Source: Hirundichthys speculiger
Lineage: Eukaryota; Chordata; Actinopteri; Beloniformes; Exocoetidae
NCBI GenBank assembly: GCA_018398805.1
Contig: JAGFBZ010000178.1
Coordinates: forward strand, 1,833,001 to 1,897,000
Reading direction: 5' to 3'
DNA length: 64,000 bases
Under the pieces are notes generated by a model that had not been told where the DNA came from, ran no database searches, and saw only the letters and a program-made list of their open reading frames with translations. Position 1 is the stretch's first letter, and each line of letters opens with the position of its first letter. This document shows positions 24,591 through 34,638 of this stretch, piece by piece. The position numbers and the translations under genes are program-made.

Positions 24591-27007
24591 CAGTTTTTCT
24601 CGATTGCTTACACACATTTTCTGGTACTTGAGACACAATGACCACAACATGTAACTCATGCACCAGCCCCCTGAACCATTTCTGCTAAACTACAAGCACA
24701 ATTTCTGCTTTACACTCAAATTTCAATTCTAAAACACACTTTTTTCAAAACACTACACACAATTCTCTGCATTAGACACAATTTTCATGAAGAAAATCTC
24801 TTGTTTTCACAAGGAACACACTGTCATTCAAAATTCTAAACTTAATTGCCCTACTATGTGCACTGACTCACCACATCAGCAAACACTTGCCACACAGTTT
24901 TACAATTAGCAATCACAGCTTCAGCATAAAAGAGCAACAGGTGAGCTGGTCTGTTTTGGAACAATGGATGCCAACAGAGGCAGAGGCAGAGGAGTGAGAG
25001 TTAGAGGAGGAGGACGAGGAGGACGAGGAGGACGAGGACGAGGAAGGCCAAGGACTGTAATTTCAGATGAGATCCGAGCCACTTTGGTTGACCATGTGGT
25101 CAACTATGGTCTCACAATGAGGGAAGCTGGGCAACGAGTACAGCCAAATTTGAGCAGATTCACCGTGGCATCCATCATACGGACTTTCAGAAATGAGAAT
25201 AGGTAAGAAATCTACTCTCACTTGAAAATTGCAGTACTGCATATCAATACAGTACTCAATGAGTACAGTAGGATAGTACTGTCTGTGGACTGTTATAGGA
25301 TTGTAAAAGTAAAGTATCTTTCAAGTTTGGGAAATGTATTCCTACTTATATTCCTACACAGTATTTACAGTATTTTACTATTTGTATTGCAGAACTGCAA
25401 GATTACCAGCACATGGTGGTCGAGAACGCCTTCTGTCTCCAGAACAGGAAACTGCAATAGTCAACATGGTCCTAGAAAATAACATCATAACATTGCGGCA
25501 AATACAAACAAAAATAATAGACAAACAATGACATATTTCAAAATATTGGTAGCATCAGTTTATCAACACTGGACCGTGTCTTGCGCAAAAAAGATGTGAG
25601 GATGAAGCAGGCTACAGAGTGCCATTCGAACGCAATTCAGAAAGAATGAAAGAATTGCGATATAAACTATGTGCAAGTAAGTCCTATACAATCCCACAAT
25701 TGATGAACTCTCAATACTATAAATACACAATACATATTTCAGTATTGTAATCATAATGATTGTGCTTCACAATAGTGACCACTCCCTGTCTAATTCTGAT
25801 CTTGTCATGTGAATTTCAGAGAGTCCTTGAGCTGGAGGTTGCTGCAGTGGAGCACCAGTTCATTTTCATCGATTTGAGGTTGGTTTCAACCTCACAAAAA
25901 GAAGGAGGGGAAGGAATGTCATCGGCCAGCGTGCCATTGTAGAAGTCCCTGGCCAACGCGGAGGGAACATCACAATGTGTGCAGCGATTTCCCACCACGG
26001 TGTCATCCATCACCATGCTACCCTTGGCCCCTACAACACTGCTCATCTGATCACATTCCTGGACACCCTACACAACACACTCATTCCACCAGATCAGATT
26101 GATGGCCCAGAGCAGCTCAGGTTCGTTGTCATTTGGGACAATGTAAGTTTCCACCGGCTGCTCTGGTTCATAACTGGTTTCACTGCCCACCCACGCTTTT
26201 TAGTTGTTTATCTCCCTCCATACTCTCCATTCCTCAATCCAATTGAGGAATTCTTCTCTGCCTGGAGATGGAAGGTGTATGAACGACAACCACAAACACG
26301 TATACCCCTTCTCCAAGCTATGGAAGATGCATGTGGAGATGTAACACCCGATTCTTTTCATCGCTGGGTTCGCCATGCCAGGCGATATTTCCCCCGCTGC
26401 TTGGCCAGGGAAAACATTGCCTGTGATGTGGATGAGGTGTTGTGGCCAGATCCAAACAGAAGACAGGATGCAGCATAGTTTTTTTCTTTTTTTTTTATTT
26501 ACCGTAACTGCATTTTTCTATTTTGAATTTGCAACTTTGTGTTGGTTTGGATGTACACTGTGTACATTGTTTTTGTTTGGAAAAATAAAATATATTTGTT
26601 ACAGTGTATTGTCTGTTCTGAGTATAAAAACACAATATTCTAAAATATTTTACAACACTTTTTTGTACTGTCTGTAGTAAGTGTAACACTGAACAAAAAA
26701 GCAAAAAAGCCCAAGTCCTTATGATGAAAGGAGAAGTGTTTTCCATTCATCACAGTGTTTTACATTGAACACATCAGTGTTCAAATGGTTCTTATAAATG
26801 TCTACTCATTTGATGGTTTGTGTTTGTCATTTGACAACAAAACACCATTTTGAGAAGGGATTACATTGGTTTTGAAAGTAGAGCTTCATTTTGCAGGAGA
26901 AGTGAGAGGTTTTGACCATTGTGTGTGTGATTTTGGATTTGTGTGTAGAGTTCTGAGAGTATGAAGCATGCTTTCAGAAAATGTGTGTAAACAATCGAGA
27001 AAAACTG
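24591..27007 (+). mobile_element. IS630-like (Tc1/mariner superfamily) transposon, complete ends
   Basis: Left terminus CAGTTTTTCTCGATTGCTTA and its near-perfect inverse at 26975-27007 form a 33-bp inverted repeat with one clear mismatch. They are flanked by TA at 24589-24590 and 27008-27009. The 2.4-kb body holds one spliced transposase gene with a poly-A signal. It is the largest structurally complete element in the window apart from the 59-62 kb nest. Confidence 0.92.
24964..26478 (+). pseudogene. IS630-like DDE transposase, three exons, frameshifted
   Basis: Likely exons are 24964-25202, 25393-25676 and 25820-26478, with introns bounded by consensus AG|GTAAGAA and CAG, then CAA|GTAAGT and CAG. 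The frame is preserved across both junctions (the second reads VQ then RVLEL). Exon 1 opens with an Arg/Gly-rich tract (about residues 4-28) and then a helix-turn-helix-like segment. Exon 3 carries the DDE domain: FIFID near 25860 (first Asp), VVIWDNVSFH near 26135 (second Asp) and YLPPYSPFLNPIEEFFSAW near 26205-26265 (third acidic residue). It ends in a TAG at 26476-26478; AATAAA follows near 26583. Frameshifts lie near 25525 and 25605 in exon 2 and near 25870 in exon 3, right after the first Asp. The catalytic residues survive but the enzyme cannot be made. Two introns are notable for this class. Confidence 0.85.
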
Positions 27008-27049
27008 TAAATTAAAGAAGGCTAACTGCAGGCTGAAAGATAGACAGAA

Positions 27050-27673
27050 GTGGAGGAACGAGTCCACAGATGGAGAAACGAGTCCACAGATGGAGGGACA
27101 AGTGCTAAGATGGAGGAACGAGTCTACAGATGGAGGAACGAGTCTACAGATGAAGGAACGAGTCCACAGATGGAGGAACGAGTCCACAGATGGAGGAACG
27201 AGTCCACAGATGGAGAAACATGTCCACAGATGGAGGGACAAGTGCTAAGATGGAGGAACGAGTCTACAGATGGAGGAACGAGTCCACAGAGGGAGGAATG
27301 AGTCCATAGATGGAGGAACGAGTCCACAGATGGAAAAACATGTCCACAGATGGAGGGACAAGTGCTAAGATGGAGGAACGAGTCTACAGATGGAGGGACA
27401 AGTGCTAAGATGGAGGAATGAGTCCACAGATGGAGGAATGAGTCTACAGATGGAGGAACGAGTCCACAGATGGAGGAACGAGTCCACAGATGGAGGAACG
27501 AGTCCACAGATGGAGGAACGAGTTCACAGATGGAGGAACGAGTCCACAGATGGAGGAACGAGTCCACAGATGGAGGAACGAGTCCACAGATGGAGGAACG
27601 AGTTCACAGAGGGAGGAATGAGTCCGCAGATGGAGGAATGAGTCCACAGATGGAGGAACAAGTCCTCAGATGG
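27050..27673. repeat. 20-bp minisatellite, about 31 units
   Basis: Unit close to GGAACGAGTCCACAGATGGA, kept in strict 20-bp register for about 620 bp with substitutions but no indels. Variant units (AGTGCTAAGATGGAGGAACG) recur in a higher-order pattern. Because three units make 60 nt, several frames stay open as 20-residue repeats on both strands; these are repeat translations, not genes. It starts 43 bp after the IS630-like element. Confidence 0.95.
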
Positions 27674-27738
27674 GTCCTTGAACAGCTGGTGCTGGAAGGG
27701 GCTCATCAACAGTGCAGTTATCACCAACTCTTATTGCC

Positions 27739-27940
27739 CAGGGCCGCACCGGTGGCGCAGTGGTTAGGGCAGGCGGCCCATTTACGGAGGCTGCAGTCCT
27801 CGTGCGGCTGGTCGCGGGTTCGACTCCCGGCTCGTCAACCCTTTGCCGCATGTCTTCCCTGTTCTCTCTGCTCCCCTTCCTGTCTCTTCACTGTCAATAA
27901 AGGCCACTAGTGCCAGAAAAAATCTTAAAAAAAAAAAAAA
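27739..27940 (+). mobile_element. tRNA-derived SINE with perfect target duplication
   Basis: The head has pol III promoter boxes: A-box region TGGCGCAGTGGTTAGGGC near 27751 and B-box GGTTCGACTCC near 27817. The body ends CTGTCAATAAAGGCCACTAG and is followed by a run of A. Exact AACTCTTATTGCC copies flank it (27726-27738 and 27940-27952). The head folds only partly as a tRNA, so this is a SINE and not a tRNA gene. Confidence 0.93.
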
Positions 27941-27952
27941 ACTCTTATTGCC

Positions 27953-29365
27953 TGATGTGACTTGGAAATATATTTTTTTTCTTTTCACAATTCTTTTTTT
28001 TTGACAGATGCGACTAATACTCTGGTGCATCCAGAAGAAATGGCAACAACGTTTTGAACGGGCAGATGTACAAACATACAAAAGTCATATTAAGGCTTAT
28101 TGGTGTAGTATAAATGTGTCTCAATCTGAACAGTCTGGTTTCAAATCGTCCTTAGTGTCATTTGCAATGCAACACAAAACAACCGCTATGCCTGTCAGAG
28201 TAACATAAGTGATGGGAGATTACTGTTAGCCGTAAAATAACAGTTAGTCTGCCTGTGCCCTGATGAACTGACATACAAAGTTGAGCAGGAAAATAAAGAG
28301 CCCTGTGTCTCTGCTGTTTTCTTGTAACTTGTAGCTCCACATATCCATTTGAACCCATGACAGCAAAGCCGGTTCACGACCCTCCATGTTGGTTTGATCA
28401 TATCGGGTCTGTGAGTGCAGGTTACCAAGGCAACCATGTGGAATAGGCAGGGACACACAGATTGGATCTGATCGGTTGTAATATATAATGTAAACTGTCA
28501 GTAAGACTGGATTCTGATTGGATGTGCATATTTGGAAGTGGCAGTGTGCCTTTACTGGCTTGAGTATGCAGTTGCTGTCATTGGTGTGTGTGTGAGACGG
28601 TGTGTGTTGCACAAGCGTCTGGAGCGGTTCTCGGATTAGAAGGGTGCGACATACGTAAGTACGTTGTTGTTGTTGTTGCTGCAAGCTTTATTCACAAAAG
28701 TATAAAAACATTTGGTTAGACAGTGTTGTAACTGTGTGGTCGTAGCGCGCAAGGTTAAATTTGATGACAGGGAAGGGAAGGTTATTCTGGCAGACTGAAA
28801 ATCACGGCGGGGAAATGAAATACTAACGAGCTTTCACAAGTCTCAAATTACCAGTCTGAGTGCGAGTTGCAGACGCTCGTTTCTGTCTCCACGGCACAAC
28901 GGCTGAAAAGCAGAAGAATCGAGGTGTAACAGCGGCCCAGTCAGAGTCCAGACCTCAAACCGGCTGAAACGCTGTGACGGGTCCATGTCCAACGAGGTGA
29001 AGCAACTCCGTAAAATAAGACTGGGACAAATCTGTTCCACGAGAAAGTGAGACTGATGATGTGACACGGAAAACGATGAGTGTGTCTGTCGCAGCTTCTG
29101 CATTTCTGAGAAAGTCTATGCGAGTGGAAGAACTTGCCGCTTTTCTCTTTCTTTGTTCATAATTTCCCTCGTGTTTCCTGATTTGCAGTCTGTCGCTGGC
29201 GCAGAGGTACAGATAACTTCTAAATTAATTGCTCTTCTGTCTGAGGGGCTTCTCCGAACCTCTGCTCAAACCCAGTTTCCCAATTTGCCCGAGATCGTGA
29301 GGGATGATCACCTGCCGTTTTAGGCCCACGTCTTGAATTACATAAGATGAAATAAGTATAGGTTT
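27953..29365. other. Unassigned DNA
   Basis: No exon or repeat recognised. A short (TTG)n run lies near 28662-28679. Confidence 0.5.
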
Positions 29366-30191
29366 ATGGAGCCCCATTTGGGTCATAAGTCAATGAATAA
29401 ATAAGTCTATTATTATGAAATACAGGCGTTAATTATTATGAAATAATGGCGTTTATTATTAAAAAATACGTATCCATTATTATGAAATGTTTCCCATTAT
29501 TATGAAAAAATGTAATTATTATGAAATGAACTATATATTTATTATTATTTAATCTTAGTTTAATGCATAATAGTTTATTTCAGAATGGCTTTTTTTATCT
29601 AAGACTGAGTTTTTACATAATTGCTTCATTTTTCATGAGAATGAGCTTTTACATAATAATGACATTTTGCCAGTGGGCGGGACCAGTGGTTGACCTGCAC
29701 GCTCATTGGCTGATCCTTCTCCATTCTACGCTCTGACATCGACTAGTTTTGGCCGTGAGGTCCAGTTAGCAGCGGGCCATGGCCCTACATTTCCCGCTAC
29801 ATGTTTCTTAGTCGATGTCAACTTTTAACGGTAAACTGAGGTGCATTCTGCCACCTACTGGCCTGGAGTATATACATTGCACCTCTCGTCCACTATCGAT
29901 ATTCACTGTTCTGTTGCTTATGCCTGAATGAAAGAGCAGCCAATCACATAAATGGCTCCGCCCTCTCTGCTGTGATTGACACACAAATCATTCTTATGAA
30001 AAACAAAGCCATTATCATGTAAAAGCTCATTCTTATGAAAAACGAAACCATTATCATAATAATGGGAAATATTTCATAATAATAAACATGCATTTCATTA
30101 TAATGGGAAACATTTCTTAATAATAAATGCCTGTATTTCATAATAATAGACTCATTTATTTATTGAATTATGACCCAAACAGGGGATCCAT
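29366..30191. mobile_element. Long inverted-repeat element with ATTATTATGAAAT motifs
   Basis: The ends are inverted repeats of about 63 bp: ATGGAGCCCC (left) opposite GGGGATCCAT (right), both followed inward by TTTGGGTCATAA and GTCTATTATTATGAAATACA. Variants of ATTATTATGAAAT recur through both arms, so the arms can fold back well beyond the outer repeat. The central part (29650-29990) is GC-richer and complex. No coding region and no clear target duplication were found. Confidence 0.8.
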
Positions 30192-32176
30192 ACTGGTTTG
30201 GTGAAATGCACAACAGAAGTGAATGCAAACTCTCGTTCCAATGATCCATGGCTTTAAAGCAAAAGAAAGGGCACCCTCAACCTTTCAATTACAGCCCATG
30301 ACCATAACTCAGGCCCGTGACAGCTCTGTCCTATATTTGGGAGGGTTTCTATCTATCCTAATGCTACACCGAACGTCTAACTGATGTGCTGGAGCAGATG
30401 GAGCAAATCCTGATCTGAACATTATATATAGCTGCTGATCCTCCTCGGTGACATTGCTGCAGAGAATAGTTGCCATTGCACTTCTCAGACGTGGCCCTCC
30501 GGGGCACATACGGCTCTCTCTTTTAAGTCTTGCTTAATGTTTTTAGTGCACTACGAAACAGTAGAAAGCAACAATAACAGGCAACGTTGCCAAGAGAGAG
30601 GGACAGAAAGAAAATCCGTCTTTCAAGACCTTTCTGTGTCATCTCTTTTTTTCTTAGTAATTTTGGTCTCTCTCATGTTTGACATCAAAGATGTTGAAAT
30701 TGTTTTTCCCCGATGTTGTGTACTCTGTAATTATTAATCTTTCTTGGAAGAGGACTGCCTTTGGGGCAAAGTCAGACACAAAAGACCCTTCTTTAGATCT
30801 CTGATGTCGAGCAACGCAAGAAAAAAAAAAAAGGGTCGGGGATAAAAAAAAAAATAAAAACAATAATAATAATAAAAATGTGCAAAGCTGCAGCCGAGCT
30901 GCCAAAAAACTAGAAGTGAGAACTTCCAGACGACACTTGTAAACTCTGAATGACGGATGAATCCAGAGCTGCAGAGGAGGAGGACTTCGGAAGCGTGGTG
31001 TTGTCGTGACAGTGAGGGAACAGTGACAGGAAGCAGTAATGAGCTGCTCGTCTCTTCCAGTCGCCTTGATGCGATTAGTCAACATTCACAAAATGTCAAA
31101 CTGCGTTGGGGACGTGACGAGAAAACTCTGAATGACGGTGTCCGCTTCACAGAAAAATGTATATTTTTAAAACACCTGTTATTGTAATTGCATCTATCTC
31201 TGCTTTAAGTCTGTAGCTGCTGTTGGTCATTCACAGATAATCGACTGTTTCCGTTTATACCAAGAAACTGGAAAACAGTGTTTATTACTGCAGAATTTTT
31301 TATTTTGATTTTTTTAACAGCTCGATCAAAGTGAATTTATACCACAATAGTAGGCATCAAATCCAATAAAAGAAGACACAGAGATGCCGGATTGTGATCC
31401 TTCACCTTGATGGGTTTACTTCAGGGCTTCGCGTGTGACTCACAGCTTCCTCGGCAGCACCTGTTTCAGGTGTCGCAGCCTTTCACCGCCAGTCTTCAGG
31501 AATCCAAGCCGAGCAGTTTTACCTTGGCTGACTGTGTGCAGCGCTACGGAGGAGGGGGACCTGACACGGTGGCTGCACTGAGGCGCTGATAGTGAAATCC
31601 CATTAGCTGCCTTCCCACTGATGCCAAACTGACATCAATAAGAAGAGCAAGAACAGGTGGGTGGTCTGTCACTCTCTCTGCACTCGCTGGCATTAACAAC
31701 CTGGCTCCACATGCACGCGCACGGGCACGGGCACGCACAGCCGAGAGGGTGCTGTGACACCGCTGCCGCTGCGCTGCCTGTCACCGACAGCGCCTGTGTG
31801 TGCAGAGTAACTTTAAAGAGATATTCTTTTTTTTTTTTTTGTTGCAGCAGTGAGGTTGTGTAAAGTTCTTCTGAGTAGTTAGTATCTTACCGGCGCTCTT
31901 ACGTAGCTCGGAGAATTAGGGTGGAACCGTCGGGGGGCCGAGGCCTCCTGCAGCTGAGGATGATAGATGGAGGAATTCATTTTTATTATCTGAAACAACT
32001 CAAACCTTATCAATGACGTTCCACTATGAGTCAACAGTCTTTTGGGTGGAGCTACACCACGTCGCATCATTGTTTCAACATAAAGTTTTTGTTTTATTTT
32101 ATTGTCTTTATTTATTTTTTTTGCTGCAGAACATGTCGCAACACTTGTGTGAGTCAAGAATAAAGTCACAATATTA
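30192..32176. other. Unassigned DNA
   Basis: No exon recognised. A-rich stretches at 30820-30880 and a T tract at 31829-31840. The 60- to 143-codon frames here do not look protein-like. Confidence 0.5.
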
Positions 32177-33010
32177 CCATATTTTCCGGACTATAAAGAG
32201 CACCTGTATATAAGCCACACTCACTAAAATTTAAACGAAATATTTATTGTGTCACATATAAGCTGCACCGGACTATAAGCCGCCGGTCTCCAGGCTGAGA
32301 ATTAAGATATTTACATCAAAAGATTTTGTACCATAAGTGTTTATTCATATACCTGAACTGATTGTTTCTGAACAGAACCTGTAACACAGCAGTAAAAATT
32401 CTGATCAAACAAAACAGAAAAGTCATTGATGGTTTTATTCATTTTCCTCCTGTACACTAAAACCAAGTGGCTTTATTTTTCCTCCTCCTGTGTACTGAAA
32501 CCCCCCCACACAGCAAAGACATCTGGAACAGACCCGTGAAATGGACCTGTATCAGGGTCCACATGCCGGATCCACTTTGGAGCCGGATCGCAGACCTGCT
32601 GGCTCCACGCTGTGTCCGGTCCGCATCTGCGACTAAAACCTTACCTCTGCGGCGGGTCCACTCAGAACCCTGAAATCAACTGAGGAACCAACAAACTGAC
32701 TGAACAAACTGATAAATCCAGGTGTGTCTGAGTAGCTACAATGGTCAGACACACCTGGATTAATCAGTTTGTCCAATAATTATAGGTATTGATGCTCACA
32801 AAATGAATGTAGAGTAGAATAGCCAACATAGGCTACTTAACAAAAACAGAATAGCCTTTAACTACTTGGTTTGTTTTTGGTTTTTCCGCTTCCTGCTAGA
32901 GCGCCCCCTGAGGGCTGAAGAAAAATTCTGAAGAAAAGCCGCATCTCTGTATAAACCTCATGGTTTAAAGCGTGGGACAAAAGTAGTGGCTTATAGTCCG
33001 GAAAAGACGG
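32177..33010. mobile_element. TA-flanked MITE (CCGGACTATAAG family), long copy
   Basis: Termini CCATATTTTCCGGACTATAA and the inverse TTATAGTCCGGAAAAGACGG, flanked by TA (32175-32176 and 33011-33012). The motif GGACTATAAGCCGC repeats inside near 32269-32283. At 834 bp it has no recognised coding. The TA duplication suggests the Tc1/mariner superfamily. Confidence 0.82.
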
Positions 33011-33183
33011 TACAAAAGAAAAGTCAGAATTTTGGGAGGAAAATAAAAAAATCAATGTAATGATATTATTTTAAAAAATAAGCTGTTGTTGTATGAGAAC
33101 AAAGTTAGTCCAAGAAATAATGTGAAATTTCATGACAAAAAAAAAAAAAATGCTTGACCAAGCTTTCAGTCTCTTTGAGATGT

Positions 33184-33690
33184 TTATGCTTCTGATTGAT
33201 ACTTCTGCATCAGAGCGACCCCGCAGGTGTGAACCCTGCGCCTGATGTGCACGTCACGTCGACGCAGGCCACAAGAAATGTGATTGGCAGATCTGTTCTT
33301 CTTCACCTTGGAATTTCCCGCCGCTACTTCTCGCAGTATGTGGAGCAACTTTGTCTTGCTGAAAAATGCAAGGCTTTCCCTGAGAAAGACGCTGTTGATG
33401 GGAGAACATGTGGCCCTCAAAGCTTTATATGCCTTTCAGCACCGATGTCTCATCTCCAGATGGGCAAGCTTTACATATCAGAGGAACATCAGAGATGCAG
33501 GCTTTTGAACTGAATGCTAAGTCTGGCGGTCTCTCTTGTTTTTGGTAATCCATAGTTTCCCAAAAAGAATTTCAAATTTCGATTTTCTTGACCACAGAAG
33601 ACTTTTCTGAACCAGCTTTGGTCCAGAGAAAACATTTCACATAGTGTCCCACTGATGTAGGATTTAATCTAAAAAAGAAAATATGACTGA
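33184..33690 (-). pseudogene. Tc1/mariner-type transposase fragment
   Basis: Read on the minus strand, pieces in shifted frames show SKFEILFGKL near 33570, VQKPASLM near 33510, SHQQRLSQGKPCIF near 33390 and FQQDKVAPHTARS near 33350. The last has the Asp-containing motif of a DDE transposase (usual form QQDNAxxHTA). Several frameshifts and no recognisable ends. The related fragment at 39898-40090 covers part of the same region. Function would be cut-and-paste transposition; this is a dead remnant. Confidence 0.65.
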
Positions 33691-33851
33691 TGCTTAATAT
33701 TTATCTTTCATCCGACTCACATTAAATATACTTTAGTTCCTCAGACACAGCAAACAAGAGGTGAGCTACAGCGCTGCAGAAACCAACATCTAGTGGGTGG
33801 TGGTGGAATTACAGAGCCACGTAAACGCACAAATATAAACGCCAGAGACGC

Positions 33852-34104
33852 CGTGCATAGCCTACCTGCATAGCTGCGACGTCCATCGCTGCTATGTGCA
33901 TTGCTACCATGTGCATAGCTGCTACCTGCGTAGCTGCTATGTGCATAGCTGCCATGTTCATAGTTGCCATGTGCATTGCTGCTACTTGCATAGCTGCTTC
34001 GTGCATAGCTGCCATGTGTATCGCTGCTATGTGCATCGCAGCTACCTGCATATTGCTATGTGCATCGCTGCTATGTGCATAGCCGCGATGTGCATAGCTG
34101 CTAC
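33852..34104. repeat. 15-bp minisatellite, degenerate
   Basis: Units like TGCTATGTGCATAGC occur about 16 times with substitutions. Because 15 is a multiple of 3, several frames stay open and read as Cys/Ile/Ala or His-rich repeats; I do not treat these as coding. Confidence 0.88.
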
Positions 34105-34567
34105 CCAGAAGCATAAATCAGCCTTTAACCCAAATAGTATGGAAACCAAACTAATATCTTTGCATCTGCATGCCTCCTTAAAAAGAGCTAAATCTGTGTT
34201 TGGTCCGTAGAAAGGTCACACTAAATACTGACTTGCTCCTAACATCATTTTGCTGCAATATTGAAGATTGTGTGCGTTTCATTTTGTGTACATGCTTTCT
34301 ACCTCTGTAAAATCTTGAATTTAACTTCTTTTTTTGTCCTAACATTGTTTAAAATGGAGTCAGACATTTGCGTTCTGTTCTTTCTCTCTACCCTTCCACC
34401 CATCTGCTGCTCGTCCTCCGTCTCCCCCACATCTGACTCACAGTTGAGGCTGCAGAGCTTCTCTGTAAATAACCATTAGTTGAAAATCAAGATTTTGCAG
34501 AGGAATGGATGTGTTGTCGTGCATAACCATAAGCATCATGATTTCTATCTGTACCCCCCCCCCCTCC

Positions 34568-34638
34568 TCCTCCTCCATTTCCTGTCTCAGTAGCATCAAT
34601 AAAGGCCACCAGAGCCACAAAATCTTTAAAAAAAAAAA
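34568..34638 (+). mobile_element. SINE 3' fragment
   Basis: CATCAATAAAGGCCACCAGA followed by GCCACAAAATCTTT and a run of A matches the 3' end of the SINE at 27739-27940. The head is missing. Confidence 0.7.

Noticed and set aside
27050..27673. Long repetitive frames on both strands reading as 20-residue repeats
   Set aside because: They are translations of a 20-bp tandem repeat and occur in several frames on both strands.
27050..27673. CRISPR array
   Set aside because: Head-to-tail 20-bp units without unique spacers, in a vertebrate sequence.
27742..27830. tRNA gene
   Set aside because: It has A- and B-box motifs but continues into a SINE body with A tail and target duplication.
33809..34210. 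Cys/His-rich frames resembling a metal-binding repeat protein
   Set aside because: Explained by a 15-bp tandem repeat; no start, splice or flanking coding signal.
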